From positions 23,260,118 through 23,324,117 of the forward strand of contig NC_091308.1 of NCBI RefSeq assembly GCF_038502225.1: a stretch of 64,000 bases of DNA. The letters are read 5' to 3'. Source of the stretch: Cherax quadricarinatus. Lineage: Eukaryota; Arthropoda; Malacostraca; Decapoda; Parastacidae. Below the pieces are notes generated by a model. That model did no database searches. It was not told the origin of the DNA and worked only from the letters and a program-made list of their open reading frames with translations. Position numbers and translations under genes: made by a program. Within the stretch, counting starts at the first letter, position 1, and each line of letters opens with the position of its first letter. Below, piece by piece: positions 51,801-59,299 of the stretch.

Positions 51801-53865
51801 CTGCCTCCAGCCTTCTCCTCACTGCAATATTCACAACTCATGCCTCACACTCGTATAAGAGTGTTGGTACAACTATTCTCTCATACATTTCCTTTTTTGC
51901 ACCTATGGATAATGTTCTTTGTCTCCACAGATACCTCAGTGCACCACATACCTTTTTTCTTTATCAATTCTGTGGTTTACCTTGTCTTTCACATACCCAT
52001 ACATCAACATGTCTACTTCCAAATATCTGAACACATTCACTTCTTCCATACTCTCTCTTTCCTATCTAATATCCAATTTTTCCTTGCCTAACTCATTTGA
52101 TTCCATCACCTTACTCTTATCTATTTTCACTTTCAATCTCCTTCTTTTACACACCCTCCCAAACTCGTCCAGTAACCTTTGCAACTTCTCTTCAGAATTT
52201 CCCAAAAGCACCATACCATCAGCAAAAACAGTAACTGTGCCAGCTCCCATTTTGTATTAGATTCTACATATTTTGCTCTCACCCCTCTCCCCAACACCCT
52301 TGCCTTTACTTCTTTTAAAACCCCATTTATAAATACTGTATGTTAGACAACCATGGTGGCATTACACATCTGTTTAAGGCCTACTTTTACTGGAAAGTAA
52401 TCATCCTCTCTCCTACATACCCTAACCTGAGCCTCAAAATCCTCATAAAAACTCTATAGCATATAGTAACTTACCACCTATTTCATATACTGCAACATCT
52501 GCCACATTGCTCTCCTATCCACCCTATCATATGCCTTTTCTAAATCCATAAATGCAGTGAAAACTTCCCTACCTTTATCAAAATGTTTTTTACTTATATT
52601 CTTCACTTCAAACACATCCCCTCCCCATTCTAAAGCCTCATTGTTCATCCGAGAACCTTCTCTCCATCTTACTGTATATCTAGTAGTTGTCTTTTCAGAT
52701 TAATGGGGATTATATTCATTGAGGTCTTGTAAATCTGAAAACCGTGAATAGTGCACAAGTATATTGACTTGATAAGAAATAATGACTACAGCAAGAAAGG
52801 GATTTATATACAAATAACCTGCACATAGGAAAGAGAACCCAACGATTATATTTCAGCCTGACTTGGATCGTTTACAAAGTCACACTAACACAAAAGGGAT
52901 TTGGTCATAGGAAAGTCATTTAGCAAGAATTTTTTTTGGATAATTGAATCTTTGGTGGTTGCCCATCAAGAAAAATGGATAATCGAAATCCATGAGTATT
53001 GAAGCCTGCAATTTTGTTGGGATGATTAGTATTCTACAGTATAATACTGTGCAGTATTTGAAATTTCTTCTGATATATTGTTCCGGCCCATCATCTCTGT
53101 TTTTAACAGTTTATCTGTATAATTTACAGAAAATTTTATAAGAGGTATGGATCGTATGGAACAGCCCAACTCTCGGACCAGAAACCTCGCCCCACTGTAT
53201 GCCAACTGTTCGTTAAGGAATATGAGCATTTGCAGGCAAAAGGAAGTGTCCCAGAAGATCAACTCATGCAAGAAGCTGCACTGGCTTTGGAGGCCCAAGG
53301 GATTTATTTAGATAGATCTCGTGCCCCTGTCAAGGTTAGTCATGAAAAAAAGAAAGCTACACAAACTGCTAATTTGTTCTGTGTACTAGTAAAACAAATC
53401 AGTGGATTTGAGAACTGTATTATTTTTAAATAAATACAGTATACCTGGAGGATGTTCCAGGGGTTAGTACCCCCCCATGGCCCAGTCCATGACCAGGCCT
53501 AGTGGTGGATCAGAGTCTGATTAGCCAGGCTGTTATTGCCGGCTGCACACAATCCAATATATGAGCCACAGCCTGGCTGGTCAGGTACTGACTAGGTGCC
53601 TGTCTAGTTTCCTCTTGAAGACAGTTACGGGTTTGAATAAGAGATAAATTGCTGTACTGTAATTTAATTCACATTATTTGATGCCTTTATCCAAAAATAA
53701 TTGTAAATATATTTTCCTCAGACTGAATCATCACTAGAACAGGAAGATGAGCAGCAGCATCCAGAACAGCAGCTGACCACTATCCCGAACATTAAACAAG
53801 TGAAGCTAGAGAAATTAAGCATTGCAGAAATTTTTAAGCAGAGCCAAGGAAATGAATCAAATTAG
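36762..53865 (+). CDS. mRpS23: Mitochondrial ribosomal protein mS23 (four exons)
   Basis: Exons: 36762-36805, 41867-42028, 53130-53334 and 53722-53865; total 555 nt, 184 aa. It matches the conserved core of animal MRPS23 (about 190 aa in human): MAGNRLEKIGTIFTR at the start, DKPLWYNVYEAFPPKYEP in exon 2, KFYKRYGSYG and CQLFVKEYEHLQ in exon 3, and a variable acidic/Gln-rich tail ending FKQSQGNESN. The product is a component of the small subunit of the mitochondrial ribosome. Every junction has GT-AG and frames join exactly (phases 2, 2, 0). Introns are 5,061, 11,101 and 387 bp and contain most of the local transposons. No damage is visible, so it should be functional. Confidence 0.93.
37030..37290 (+). 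mobile_element. Short retroposon in mRpS23 intron 1
   Basis: Contains GGTACCTGGTTGTTAGTAGAC, GGGGACCTCAGTGGAAATAAG, TTTCTTGGGTTATCCAGGATGGC and a poly-A end at 37260-37268. It is related to the fragment at 12035-12190. No ORF. Confidence 0.65.
37660..38755 (+). mobile_element. LINE-C copy (RT palm to 3' end), intron 1
   Basis: VKSSVPQGSVLAPILFLILI and SSFADDTRICMTVSSIADTA (37678-37890) hold the RT motifs. After a frameshift near 37888, 37887-38507 reads EDLTFKDHNIVSITSARKMK and LTAPFKAGEIADLENVQRTF onward. A stop replaces a codon at 38505 (SVRGL). The 3' end is GGAACTCTCTCCAGGTCTCTCCAG. 5' truncated in the palm. Confidence 0.87.
38832..40215 (-). mobile_element. LINE-C copy in reverse orientation, intron 1
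   Basis: Minus-strand frames: TDFPKAFNKCDHGVIAHKMH (39981-40190), VPQGTVLTSILFLLLISD and SSFADDTQICISV (39772-39984), MSENLTFKDHNNISTTFARK (39503-39775), then the C-terminus to 38855. Frameshifted and more diverged than the plus-strand copies. The 3' part appears twice (38832-38937 and from 38940), so a second truncated 3' end sits against the first. Confidence 0.85.
40281..41215 (-). mobile_element. Tigger-like element 5 in intron 1
   Basis: CAGTAATACCTTGGTTTTTG...CCGGGGCTCCACTG with TA at 40279-40280 and 41216-41217. Minus-strand relic of the N-terminus at 40895-40955 (ATGGGGCCAAAGAAAGTTC) as in elements 1-4. No DDE domain. It contains a CCA/CCT-rich minisatellite. Confidence 0.82.
40676..40825. 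repeat. ACCACCCTCT minisatellite
   Basis: Irregular units such as CACCATCACTACCACCCTCT, about eight copies, inside Tigger-like element 5. Confidence 0.88.
41274..41400 (-). mobile_element. Short retroposon, GGGTTATCC family
   Basis: Reverse complement of the 24882 copy: AGTTTATTTAGGCACATGTA, ATCATGCATAGTAACGTATG, AAGGATAACCCAAAAAAAGG. Confidence 0.75.
41401..41866. other. Intron 1 end, no element recognised
   Basis: AT-rich, no gene or repeat recognised. The last 12 bases are the exon 2 acceptor. Confidence 0.5.
41867..42028 (+). CDS. mRpS23: mRpS23 exon 2
   Basis: Acceptor TTTATTTTATCAG at 41854-41866 and donor GTGAGT at 42029. Only this AG keeps the frame with exon 1; the AG two bases later would shift it. 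Codes ATGLLKSGAMK to KIFYPEDVIR. Confidence 0.93.
42035..42790. other. Start of intron 2, no element recognised
   Basis: I see no coding or repeat signal. A short (TAA)n run is near 42774-42790. Confidence 0.5.
42795..43117 (+). mobile_element. LINE-F 3' fragment
   Basis: TCAGCAAGCGTGTGAGTGTGTTAGATAGGAGTGAGTGG, GGAAGTACAGTGCCTGCACTCTGAAGG: the same C-terminal/3' UTR text as at 51226-51440. Piggybac MITE D is inserted at its end. Confidence 0.8.
43122..44195. mobile_element. piggyBac MITE D (1.07 kb)
   Basis: TTAA at 43118-43121 and 44196-44199; CCCTTTCAGGGTCCGTCCTG...GGCCTTGGACCCTGAAAGGG. Very similar to MITE B over its whole length. Confidence 0.93.
44200..44502 (+). other. Possible retroposed transcript 3' end with poly(A)
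   Basis: AATAAA at 44459-44464, then 16 bases, then 22 A at 44481-44502. This is the spacing of a cleaved and polyadenylated RNA. The upstream ~250 bp has no ORF I recognise. It could be a processed pseudogene 3' UTR or an unrecognised SINE/LINE tail. Confidence 0.4.
44917..47439 (-). mobile_element. LINE-A copy, endonuclease-less, in LINE-E
   Basis: Minus-strand (TTGAA)n tail at 44917-44932, 3' UTR, RT ORF (45565-46782) and pre-RT linker (46783-47430, with frameshifts: KQYRQGLIHKDI, TRGDIKKTWKTLSQILGTHK). It is the best preserved LINE-A in the window. Confidence 0.9.
45565..46782 (-). CDS. LINE-A reverse transcriptase (405-codon open frame)
   Basis: RT blocks in order: RVTPIHKGGDPTDLNNYRPI, FRKNKSTNDAIIKMLDLLYT, GIFIDLRKAFDTVDHGILLH, GVPQGSVLGPLLFLIYINDL, SILFADDTTYVISHP (FADD), KFLGLYLDNNLNFSTHIQHI and the thumb/C-terminus PYLTYAICAWGSTAATHLKP. 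The frame shifts at the G-run at 45659-45667, so the natural C-terminus (through about 45400) is read in another frame. Jockey/CR1-like by motifs. The catalytic residues look intact. Confidence 0.85.
   Translation of the reverse strand: MYKRVAHVLLHIISLLFNKSLETSTFPKLLKTARVTPIHKGGDPTDLNNYRPISNLPLLSKIFEKLVHRRLYSFITSQNILNPCQFGFRKNKSTNDAIIKMLDLLYTALENKEYPLGIFIDLRKAFDTVDHGILLHKLDHYGIRGHALAYFKSYLTNRYQYVTIKDTASTTQPLDTGVPQGSVLGPLLFLIYINDLPNVSRHLNSILFADDTTYVISHPNLATLNTIVNEELIKISTWMTANKLTLNVDKTYYIMFGSREGDAQINIKIDNTLIARHNEGKFLGLYLDNNLNFSTHIQHITKKVSKTVGILSKIRYYVPQTALLTLYHSLIYPYLTYAICAWGSTAATHLKPIITQQKAAVRIITKSHPWQHPPPTLHRSKLTPCSVHPHLLLCNLHLQDLKFQY
47440..48985 (-). pseudogene. LINE-E reverse transcriptase, decayed
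   Basis: Minus-strand frames CISLDCKKAFDSSAQETRLL and LEEQVGITGKALQLIREYLT (48332-48589), SEWGSVMSEVQQRSVLAPVL, FLVYVNDMMEGIDSEVSLFA (48020-48331), and further text to 47450 with the FFSHRV-type C-terminus. The motif corresponding to GVPQGSVL is mutated (EVQQRSVL) and the Asp pair is lost (FADTVK). Confidence 0.75.
49003..49221 (-). mobile_element. LINE-E 3' fragment
   Basis: TGCTCACATAGTTGTGGTTG...GAAATACTTCCTAACATCCT, the reverse complement of the C-terminal part (RKYFFSHRVVRKWNSLE). It is truncated at the TG-rich microsatellite. Confidence 0.82.
49222..49432. repeat. TGTGCA/TG-rich microsatellite
   Basis: About 210 bp of (TG)n with CA and TATG variants. It produces false Cys/Val and Thr/His ORFs in all six frames. 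Confidence 0.95.
49435..49740 (-). mobile_element. Penelope-like terminal fragment, degenerate hammerhead
   Basis: On the minus strand, TTGATAAAGCTACTGGTTGG then CAAAACATCTACAATAAAGA corresponds to the layout at 36031-36069, with changes at invariant core bases. The flank GGGACTGATTACCTCATC matches that of 36100-36150. No protein. Confidence 0.5.
49741..50290 (-). mobile_element. LINE-F 3' part, minus strand
   Basis: Frame 49919-50239: NIMQRIHGLEIRSRCGVTTS, RAKERLLRLFGHLDRMEQNR, GWKGEGVKECVCEKSLDIQQ. C-terminal region after the RT of LINE-F. Confidence 0.82.
50374..50515 (-). mobile_element. Short retroposon, GGGTTATCC family
   Basis: AGTAAGTTTATTCTGGTATA, ATCATACATAGCAGCATATG, AAGATAACCCAAAAAAGTAA, GACTTATTTCCACTT: reverse complement of the 24882 family, between two LINE-F pieces. 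Confidence 0.78.
50516..51775 (+). mobile_element. LINE-F copy, RT palm to 3' end
   Basis: Starts LLFADDTVLLGDSEEKLQRL (about 50512-50570), continues through LEAVEMSCLRATCCVNIMQR and RRCRITKTIMQRAQDGLLRW (50834-51127), to the 3' UTR with TCGGCCAGTGTGATAATAAA and a poly-A. The 3' UTR segment is present twice (51226-51440 and 51456-51740). The frame is broken repeatedly. Clade not resolved (RTE-like or a relative). Confidence 0.8.
51785..52650 (-). mobile_element. LINE-F copy, minus strand, RT part
   Basis: Reading FTAFMDLEKAYDRVDRRAMW near 52560-52500, TVTVFADGMVLLGNSEEKLQ and RLLDEFGRVCKRRRLKVKID at 52062-52250, then RRRLEAVEM near 51800. Its 3' end is missing and it abuts the tail of the plus-strand copy. 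FADD is altered to FADG. Confidence 0.8.
52651..53129. other. End of intron 2, possible MITE-like text
   Basis: No gene. The text near 52690-52760 (TTAATGGGGATTATATTCATTGAGG) and 52930-53000 (GGATAATTGAATCTTTGGTG) has a MITE-like flavour but I cannot define ends. Confidence 0.4.
53130..53334 (+). CDS. mRpS23: mRpS23 exon 3
   Basis: Acceptor TATAATTTACAG, donor GTTAGT at 53335. Codes KFYKRYGSYGTAQLSDQ to LDRSRAPVK, the conserved central part of the family. Confidence 0.93.
53441..53640 (-). mobile_element. LINE-C 3' fragment in intron 3
   Basis: ATACCTGGAGGATGTTCCAG...CCAGGCCTAGTGGTGGATCAG...TCAGGTACTGACTAGGTGCC is the reverse complement of the LINE-C end. It makes up about half of the 387-bp intron. 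Confidence 0.88.
53722..53865 (+). CDS. mRpS23: mRpS23 exon 4 with stop
   Basis: Acceptor ATTTTCCTCAG at 53711-53721; 47 codons and TAG at 53863-53865. The intron before it is only 387 bp, about half of it a LINE-C fragment. Confidence 0.9.
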   Translation, partial: TESSLEQEDEQQHPEQQLTTIPNIKQVKLEKLSIAEIFKQSQGNESN

Positions 53866-53899
53866 TGTACAGGCCAAATGCCTGTTATTTGTAGATGTA

Positions 53900-53905
53900 A
53901 ATAAA
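53900..53905 (+). terminator. mRpS23 poly(A) signal
   Basis: AATAAA 35 bases after the stop codon; a TTTTTATTT stretch at about 53925 could be the downstream element. Confidence 0.75.
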
Positions 53906-54154
53906 AGAAAAGCTTTATCATGCTCTTTTTATTTAATGTAAAATGTTATGTGTAATGTATTGGGGATCATGGTTTGTTTTCCATCTGTTACCAGCATGGA
54001 AATAATCTGGTAGAATTTTTTAAAATTTAAGATCACTAAAAGTTGTAGTGTTGGAATCTCCACAAATGCATTTCAGGTATAAGACAGGTATGAAAGACAT
54101 GAATAACTTGTCAGGTACTGTACATGAGTGTATTTTTTTTTTTTACATCTGCCA

Positions 54155-54310
54155 TTTCCCACCAAGGTGTAGGAAGACTCGAAAAAGGAAATGCATGCAT
54201 CATTCATTCAATGGCTGTCTTCCTAGAAGTGTGCTGACATCACAATGTAGATGATTTCCAACTGCAACATTCCCACCCTTTAGAGTGCAGGCACCATTTT
54301 TAATCCATTT
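54155..54310 (-). mobile_element. LINE-F 3' end fragment, diverged
   Basis: CATTTCCCACCAAGGTGTAGGAAG...AACTGCAACATTCCCACCCTTTAGAGTGCAGGC mirrors the LINE-F 3' UTR at 51590-51740 on the other strand. Confidence 0.65.
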
Positions 54311-55938
54311 ATTCTCAAAAGTGGTTATCAGAGAAATGAATATTGTTCACTGACATTTAAAAGTTAGTTCACATAGAGGTTGTAGATTATCAGGAAAGAT
54401 AACTGTGTCAAGTGGTAGGTATTGTTGAAAAGCATGATAGAAATACAACTTGTGCAGAGGAAGGTTTAGTGCTTCTTTTTGATTATAATATATAATATGT
54501 GCACAGGAAACCTTAATGATAGACAATGTTTTACCTCCACACTGGGCTTTATCATGTCATACAAATTGACAAAACATTGTGTATAGGTTGAGAAGCAAGT
54601 TGAAGCAAGTGTTACCTGTATTTTGAGGTGATGTCAAAGACATCTATGCAAGACGAATTTGGCTAATGTGGTTCTCAGACCAAGGTCAACGTGCAGGTCA
54701 ACTACTCGTCTTTGTCTCCATAAAAGTTTCCAAGCCTATGCACAGTGGCATGTACATTTACTACTTTTCTTACCATGCTCCCTATCAAGAAAAGTGTTCT
54801 TGTTTCTCCCACTCTCTCTCTCTATGACCTCTGCATTTGTGACTCCTCAGTTTCTTGACTCTGAAATATCCACTCTTGCAATTTATTTCATCTTGGCTAC
54901 TGTGGCATGCAAAGAGTACGTAACCTATATTCGGCGCATGTACACACCCTCATTGAAAGGCTGTCTCTCCCAACCAGCGAACCAGGTGCTAAGGGTTAAT
55001 GATGGGGCCCCGTCGTTCAATCAGTACCCAGGTTCCAGCCAATGAGAAGATGGTTTTGGCAATCGCAGAGGTTCTGGGTACCACTCACCTGTCTGCCCTT
55101 GTCATTCCCATTCTAGAGCTGGTTGAAGCACGGTCTGCTCTAGTGGCTTCTTTTCTGCCTTGCTTACCGAGGAGTACACTAATACCTATTGTTGTGCATG
55201 GTGTATATAGTGTACATACTTCTGTTCTAAATTGGTAAAGGATAATACAAGTCAAAAGTTTTTCTGCTGTTTATTTTGCTCCCTTTACACCCAGGACAAC
55301 AGGCCTTTGGGACTCCTGGGTTGTAATATGGGTAGCCTGTCCGAGAGCTGGAGCTGGACTTAGAGCACGGGTTGAGCCTAGGGTGACGCTGGAAGCAGGA
55401 ACATTGTGTAGCTTGCTGTCTGGCATTGCATTAGCTTTGCCAACATTTTACAAACTTTGCATGTCAATTGCCTTGCTATGGTCAGCCTTGCTATTGTATG
55501 ATCATTCAACAGCTCGCTACTAGCTTGTTCGGTGTGCTCGCTTCGCTACGGTCAATCTTGTGCGAAGATTTTGCAGTCAGCTTTGCTATTGTGTATTCAC
55601 CTTGCAAGCGTATGTGCGTATTCTGCAGTTGTATTGTGCATAGCTAAGCATATCGTGCAAATAACGTGTTACGTTTGGGTACAAGTATTCTGCAGTCGTA
55701 CTGTGCATAGCTAAGCGTGTTCTGCAAATAACATGTTACATTGGGGTATTCTGCAATCGTACTGTGCATAGCGAATAACTTGTACATTGGGGTATGCCAC
55801 CTAGACGAGTCAGATGTCTGGTGTCGGCATGTACGTACTTTATTTAACTTGCCTAAATTGTCCCTACAGCGTTGTTGGCAAATTGCTCGTTGTGAGGGAA
55901 AAGTTCAATAGATAGGAGTAGCGACATAGTAACAATAG
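54311..55938. other. Unassigned; possible LTR/leader of an LTR retrotransposon
   Basis: No coding region I can support. 55028-55260 has LTR-like features: CCAGCCAATGAG (CCAAT type), GTATATAGTG (TATA type, 55203-55212). 55600-55800 contains three diverged repeats of ATTCTGCAGTCGTACTGTGCATAGC. It may belong to element 2, whose LTR and primer site are otherwise not found. This is inference. Confidence 0.35.
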
Positions 55939-55943
55939 TTTCA

Positions 55944-56189
55944 TTGCCGGCTACTTGTTAAGGTAGGGTAAGTCCAGCTCCCGCTATCCCCCCCCCCCTT
56001 TTTTCCCCTCCCCGAAAGTGATAGTTTGCTTGCCGGCTACTTGTTAAGGTAAGGCAAGTCTAGCTCCCGCTATTCCCGTCTTTTTTTCCCCCCCACCCCG
56101 AAAGTGATTGTTTGATTGCCGGCTGCTTGTTAAGGTAGGGTCAGTCTAGCTCCCGCTATCCCTTCCCCCCCTCCCCCCCCCCCGAAAGG
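55944..56189. repeat. Three tandem ~87-bp units with C-rich tracts
   Basis: Each unit starts TGCCGGCT(A/G)CTTGTTAAGG (55944, 56031, 56117), continues TAGCTCCCGCTAT, and ends in a long C/T tract and CCCGAAAG. The last unit runs straight into the 5' LTR. Confidence 0.92.
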
Positions 56190-56788
56190 TGACGTGTGGG
56201 GCTCCGGTCCAAACAGTAATCACTAGACTCACAGCTCCCAGCACTACTCTTGGATGACAGAGAGGGTCACCTGTCAATCAACGAGTAGAATTGAAGGAGA
56301 TGGACTAACGTTCTGAGATGTCCCAAATTTTGATCCACTTACCTGTTTGTGTATGCAAGTAGCAGGATATAACCCCTCATCATTGCAGTGGAGAAAACCT
56401 GCTTTCCTGTCATCTGGAAGGATTATTGAAAGCTAGAAAATCTGTGAAGAACGAGCCGGTGGGTTGTCATCAACACCTGCGACCCCCCCCCCCCCATCAT
56501 CAGCAACAGCTACGATTTCCAACACGCAGTGTCACCTACACCAGACATCCACGTTTTATATACACTTATATTAGCGTTGAATTCAGTTATTTATATTTTT
56601 CGTTTTTCATTTTCTTTAATGTAGGATTAATACTTCATATTTAAGTGTTTTATATTTTATATTTTCTAAATAATAAAGTGTTTATGTTTGTCAGTTTTTA
56701 TTCTTTTTCTATACATTAATTTTCCTGAGGAGGAGCCAGCCTTAGTAATACTGACTGAAGTTGTTACAGGGCTGAGTAAGCCTTCACA
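56190..56788 (+). repeat. 5' LTR of element 1
   Basis: TGACGTGTGGGGCTCCGG...GAGTAAGCCTTCACA. TATA-like TTTTATATACAC is at 56553-56565 and AATAAAG at 56672-56680. Compared with the 3' LTR I count roughly 15 substitutions and a few small indels, so the insertion is not very recent. Confidence 0.88.
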
Positions 56789-56790
56789 AG

Positions 56791-56806
56791 TGGCGACCTT
56801 GCCAGG
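56791..56806 (+). promoter_or_regulatory. Primer binding site of element 1
   Basis: TGGCGACCTTGCCAGG begins two bases after the LTR; TGG is complementary to the CCA end of a tRNA. The tRNA species is not determined. Confidence 0.65.
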
Positions 56807-57359
56807 ATCAACTCTTCTGAATCAAAATTCAACTCCATCTCGAATCTACCATTGGAACTTCAACGCCGCATACCACAGACGGTTACTACCAGCCATGAGT
56901 AATCATTCTCTATGGTAGGACTACAGTACAGGTATTTAAAAGATTTGGTGATTGTTATAGTCTCAATTTATTGTAAGTCAAGTCAAGGCAGGAATACTAG
57001 TTAATTCTGCCATCTATTTTTGTGTGAGCGTGAAACACTTTGGTGGATTAGACTCTAGGGACCCGAGATTTTCCAGTGACAATTTGTTTCATTGAGCTCT
57101 TTATTATATCAAGGGAACTGTCATAGGACACTCTTGATTTGTTGGTGAGAAGATTGGATGGTCAAGTGACCCCATTCTACTTACTGTTTGCTCGGAGCCG
57201 GCATAGAACCCTTCGTTTTAATTAATACATATTGTTTAATTGAAGTAGGGATCGAGCCCTCTGGTTTATTTACAGTTTGAGCGGAGCAGGAATTGAACCC
57301 TCCGTTTTCTTTAATACCCATTTCATTTCCCCTGATAGTTTAAGTTATTCTTGCAAGTA

Positions 57360-58560
57360 TGGAGGAATACCAGTTTTGGATGAACGCTGGAAGTAAGTTA
57401 GGAATAACGGAAAAATTTAGAATCTTTCATTAGTGCTAAGATCCAGGAAAGACTTGAAAGAGAGAGAATTGAGAGAGAAGAGAGACAGTTAGAAAGGGAA
57501 AGAGAAGAAGAAAAGGAGAGAGAGAGAATCAAAAGAGAAGAGAAAAAGGAGATAGAGAGAATTGAAAGAGAAATCCAAGAAAGATGGTTAGAAAGAGAAA
57601 GAGAAGACAAAAAGGAGCGTGATAGACTTGATCGTGAAGAAAGAGCTAGAGAACATGAGGAACAGGCTAAAATACGTGAGGAACAGGCTAAAATACGTGA
57701 GGAGCAGGCTAAAATAAGAGAACTTGAGGAAAGAGCAAAGGATAGAGAAGTTGAGGAAAAAGCTAGAGAATGTGAGGAAAAAGCTAGAAAACTTGAGTTA
57801 ATGGAGAGAGAAAAGGATCGCGAGCTCGAAAAAGCTCGCCTTTAATTAGAGAATAAAAAGTTAACTCTTACACAACAACAATTAGAGGAAGGAGTAATTG
57901 AACATCATGCAGCTAGTGCACATATTCCAACACCTAATTTACCTCCCTTCACAGAGGGGGAAGACATAACTTCATACATTATCAGGTTTGAAAATACTGC
58001 TACCCTCTGTGAATGGCCTGCTGACACCTGGGCTACCAGGTTAGGAATGTTATTTTCTGGTACCGCTTTGAATATCTATGCAACTTTGTCGCAGGATATT
58101 ATATGTAATTATAATCTACTGAAGAAGGCAATCCTTAAAGCATATCAAAAAACCACTAATTCTTACAGGAAAGATTTCAGGTATGCCACCTTACAGCCTG
58201 GCCAGAACTTTCAGCAGTTACAGGTAACACTCTTTCGTTTGTTCGACTTTTGGATAGAGTTCAGGAATTGATCACAGTTAAGAATCTCTTGGAGACTTCA
58301 TGGTTGCTGACCCGCTCCTGACAGCTCTTCCTCACCAGATACGAACATTCATTAGAGAACGTAACCTGATTAAAGCTGAGGAAGTTGCTGAGGCTGCTGA
58401 CCTGTATGCTGAGGCTCACAATTCCTATAAAGACCTAAAGGGATCGAACCCTAAGGGCAAGGGTTCATCAGACCTTAAGAAATCAAAACCTCTAGTGGAA
58501 AGTAAAATGACTTCTTTTATTCCTGTTTGTCATTTGTGAGGTGTTAAGGGACATGAACGT
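57360..58560 (+). pseudogene. Gag of element 1 (capsid SCAN-like), broken
   Basis: ATG at 57360 (MEEYQFWMNAGSKLGITEK). A frameshift near 57415 leads into a highly charged coiled-coil region (about 57440-57840) with EEQAKIRE repeats; a TAA lies at 57843-57845. The capsid begins LPPFTEGEDITSYIIRFENT and continues KAILKAYQKTTNSYRKDFRY, resembling the all-helical capsid of Gmr1-like gypsy elements to which vertebrate SCAN domains are related. Another frameshift is near 58265. A zinc knuckle near 58528-58575 has a TGA where the second Cys is expected. Confidence 0.7.
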
Positions 58561-58599
58561 CCAGATTGTCCTTCTAAGAAGGTCCAAAAAGTTGGAAGA

Positions 58600-58900
58600 T
58601 GTTTTAAAGACTGTAATGACCAAGCACCCTTCTGTTCAGGAACAGTTAATGGACTTAATGTATCTACCATTTTACGAGACTGGATGCACATGTATAGTCA
58701 TTTCTGATAAGCTGTTCCCTAACCTTAAAGAAACTCATTCCTCTGCTATACTTTCAGACTACTTGGGCCGTACGGACACTTTTCCTACCATCCGTTGTTA
58801 CATTAGGTCTAGATGGTTCACAGGTTGGTCTGAAGCCGTACTAGCTCCCATCACTTCTTGCTCCGTACTAATAGGTAATGTAAAAGGTGCCATTCTTCCT
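58600..58900 (+). pseudogene. Retropepsin-like protease of element 1
   Basis: Located right after the zinc knuckle. The active-site region reads ETGCTCIVISDKLFPN in the open frame, with the catalytic Asp-Thr-Gly disturbed by a one-base loss just before it. Later SVLIGNVKGAILPS fits the second conserved strand region only loosely. It would be an aspartic protease that cleaves Gag-Pol. Confidence 0.55.
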
Positions 58901-59299
58901 TCTGAGATTGACCTTTCATCACCAAAGGTGGACATAAGTGTTTCAGATCCTCTTCCTGTAGAGTCAGAGAAGCCCCTCGAAAGTTCAGATGAGACAATGC
59001 CTTGTGAGATTCATGTGGGATTAAAAACCATTGATGCTACTCTCAAAAGCGAGGTAGTAGGATCACCGGTTCACTTGTTAGATGAAAGTAAAGATATCAC
59101 CTCCGATACCATAAATATCTTGACTAGGGCTCAGACCAAAGCCCAGGCTTCTCCTACTATCCATCCTTTGATTTTCCCTGACTTTAAGCCTTTAGATATA
59201 TCAAAGGACTCCTTTGTCAATTTACAACGTAATTGCCCTTCTCTTCAGAATTGCCATAATGCCACTAAACAAAATCAAGTTATCCAAAGGAAAAACTTT

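Noticed and set aside
54659..55238. ORFs of 128 and 79 codons with hydrophobic stretches
   Set aside because: No recognisable domain or homology. The region looks more like LTR/leader sequence with CCAAT- and TATA-like boxes.
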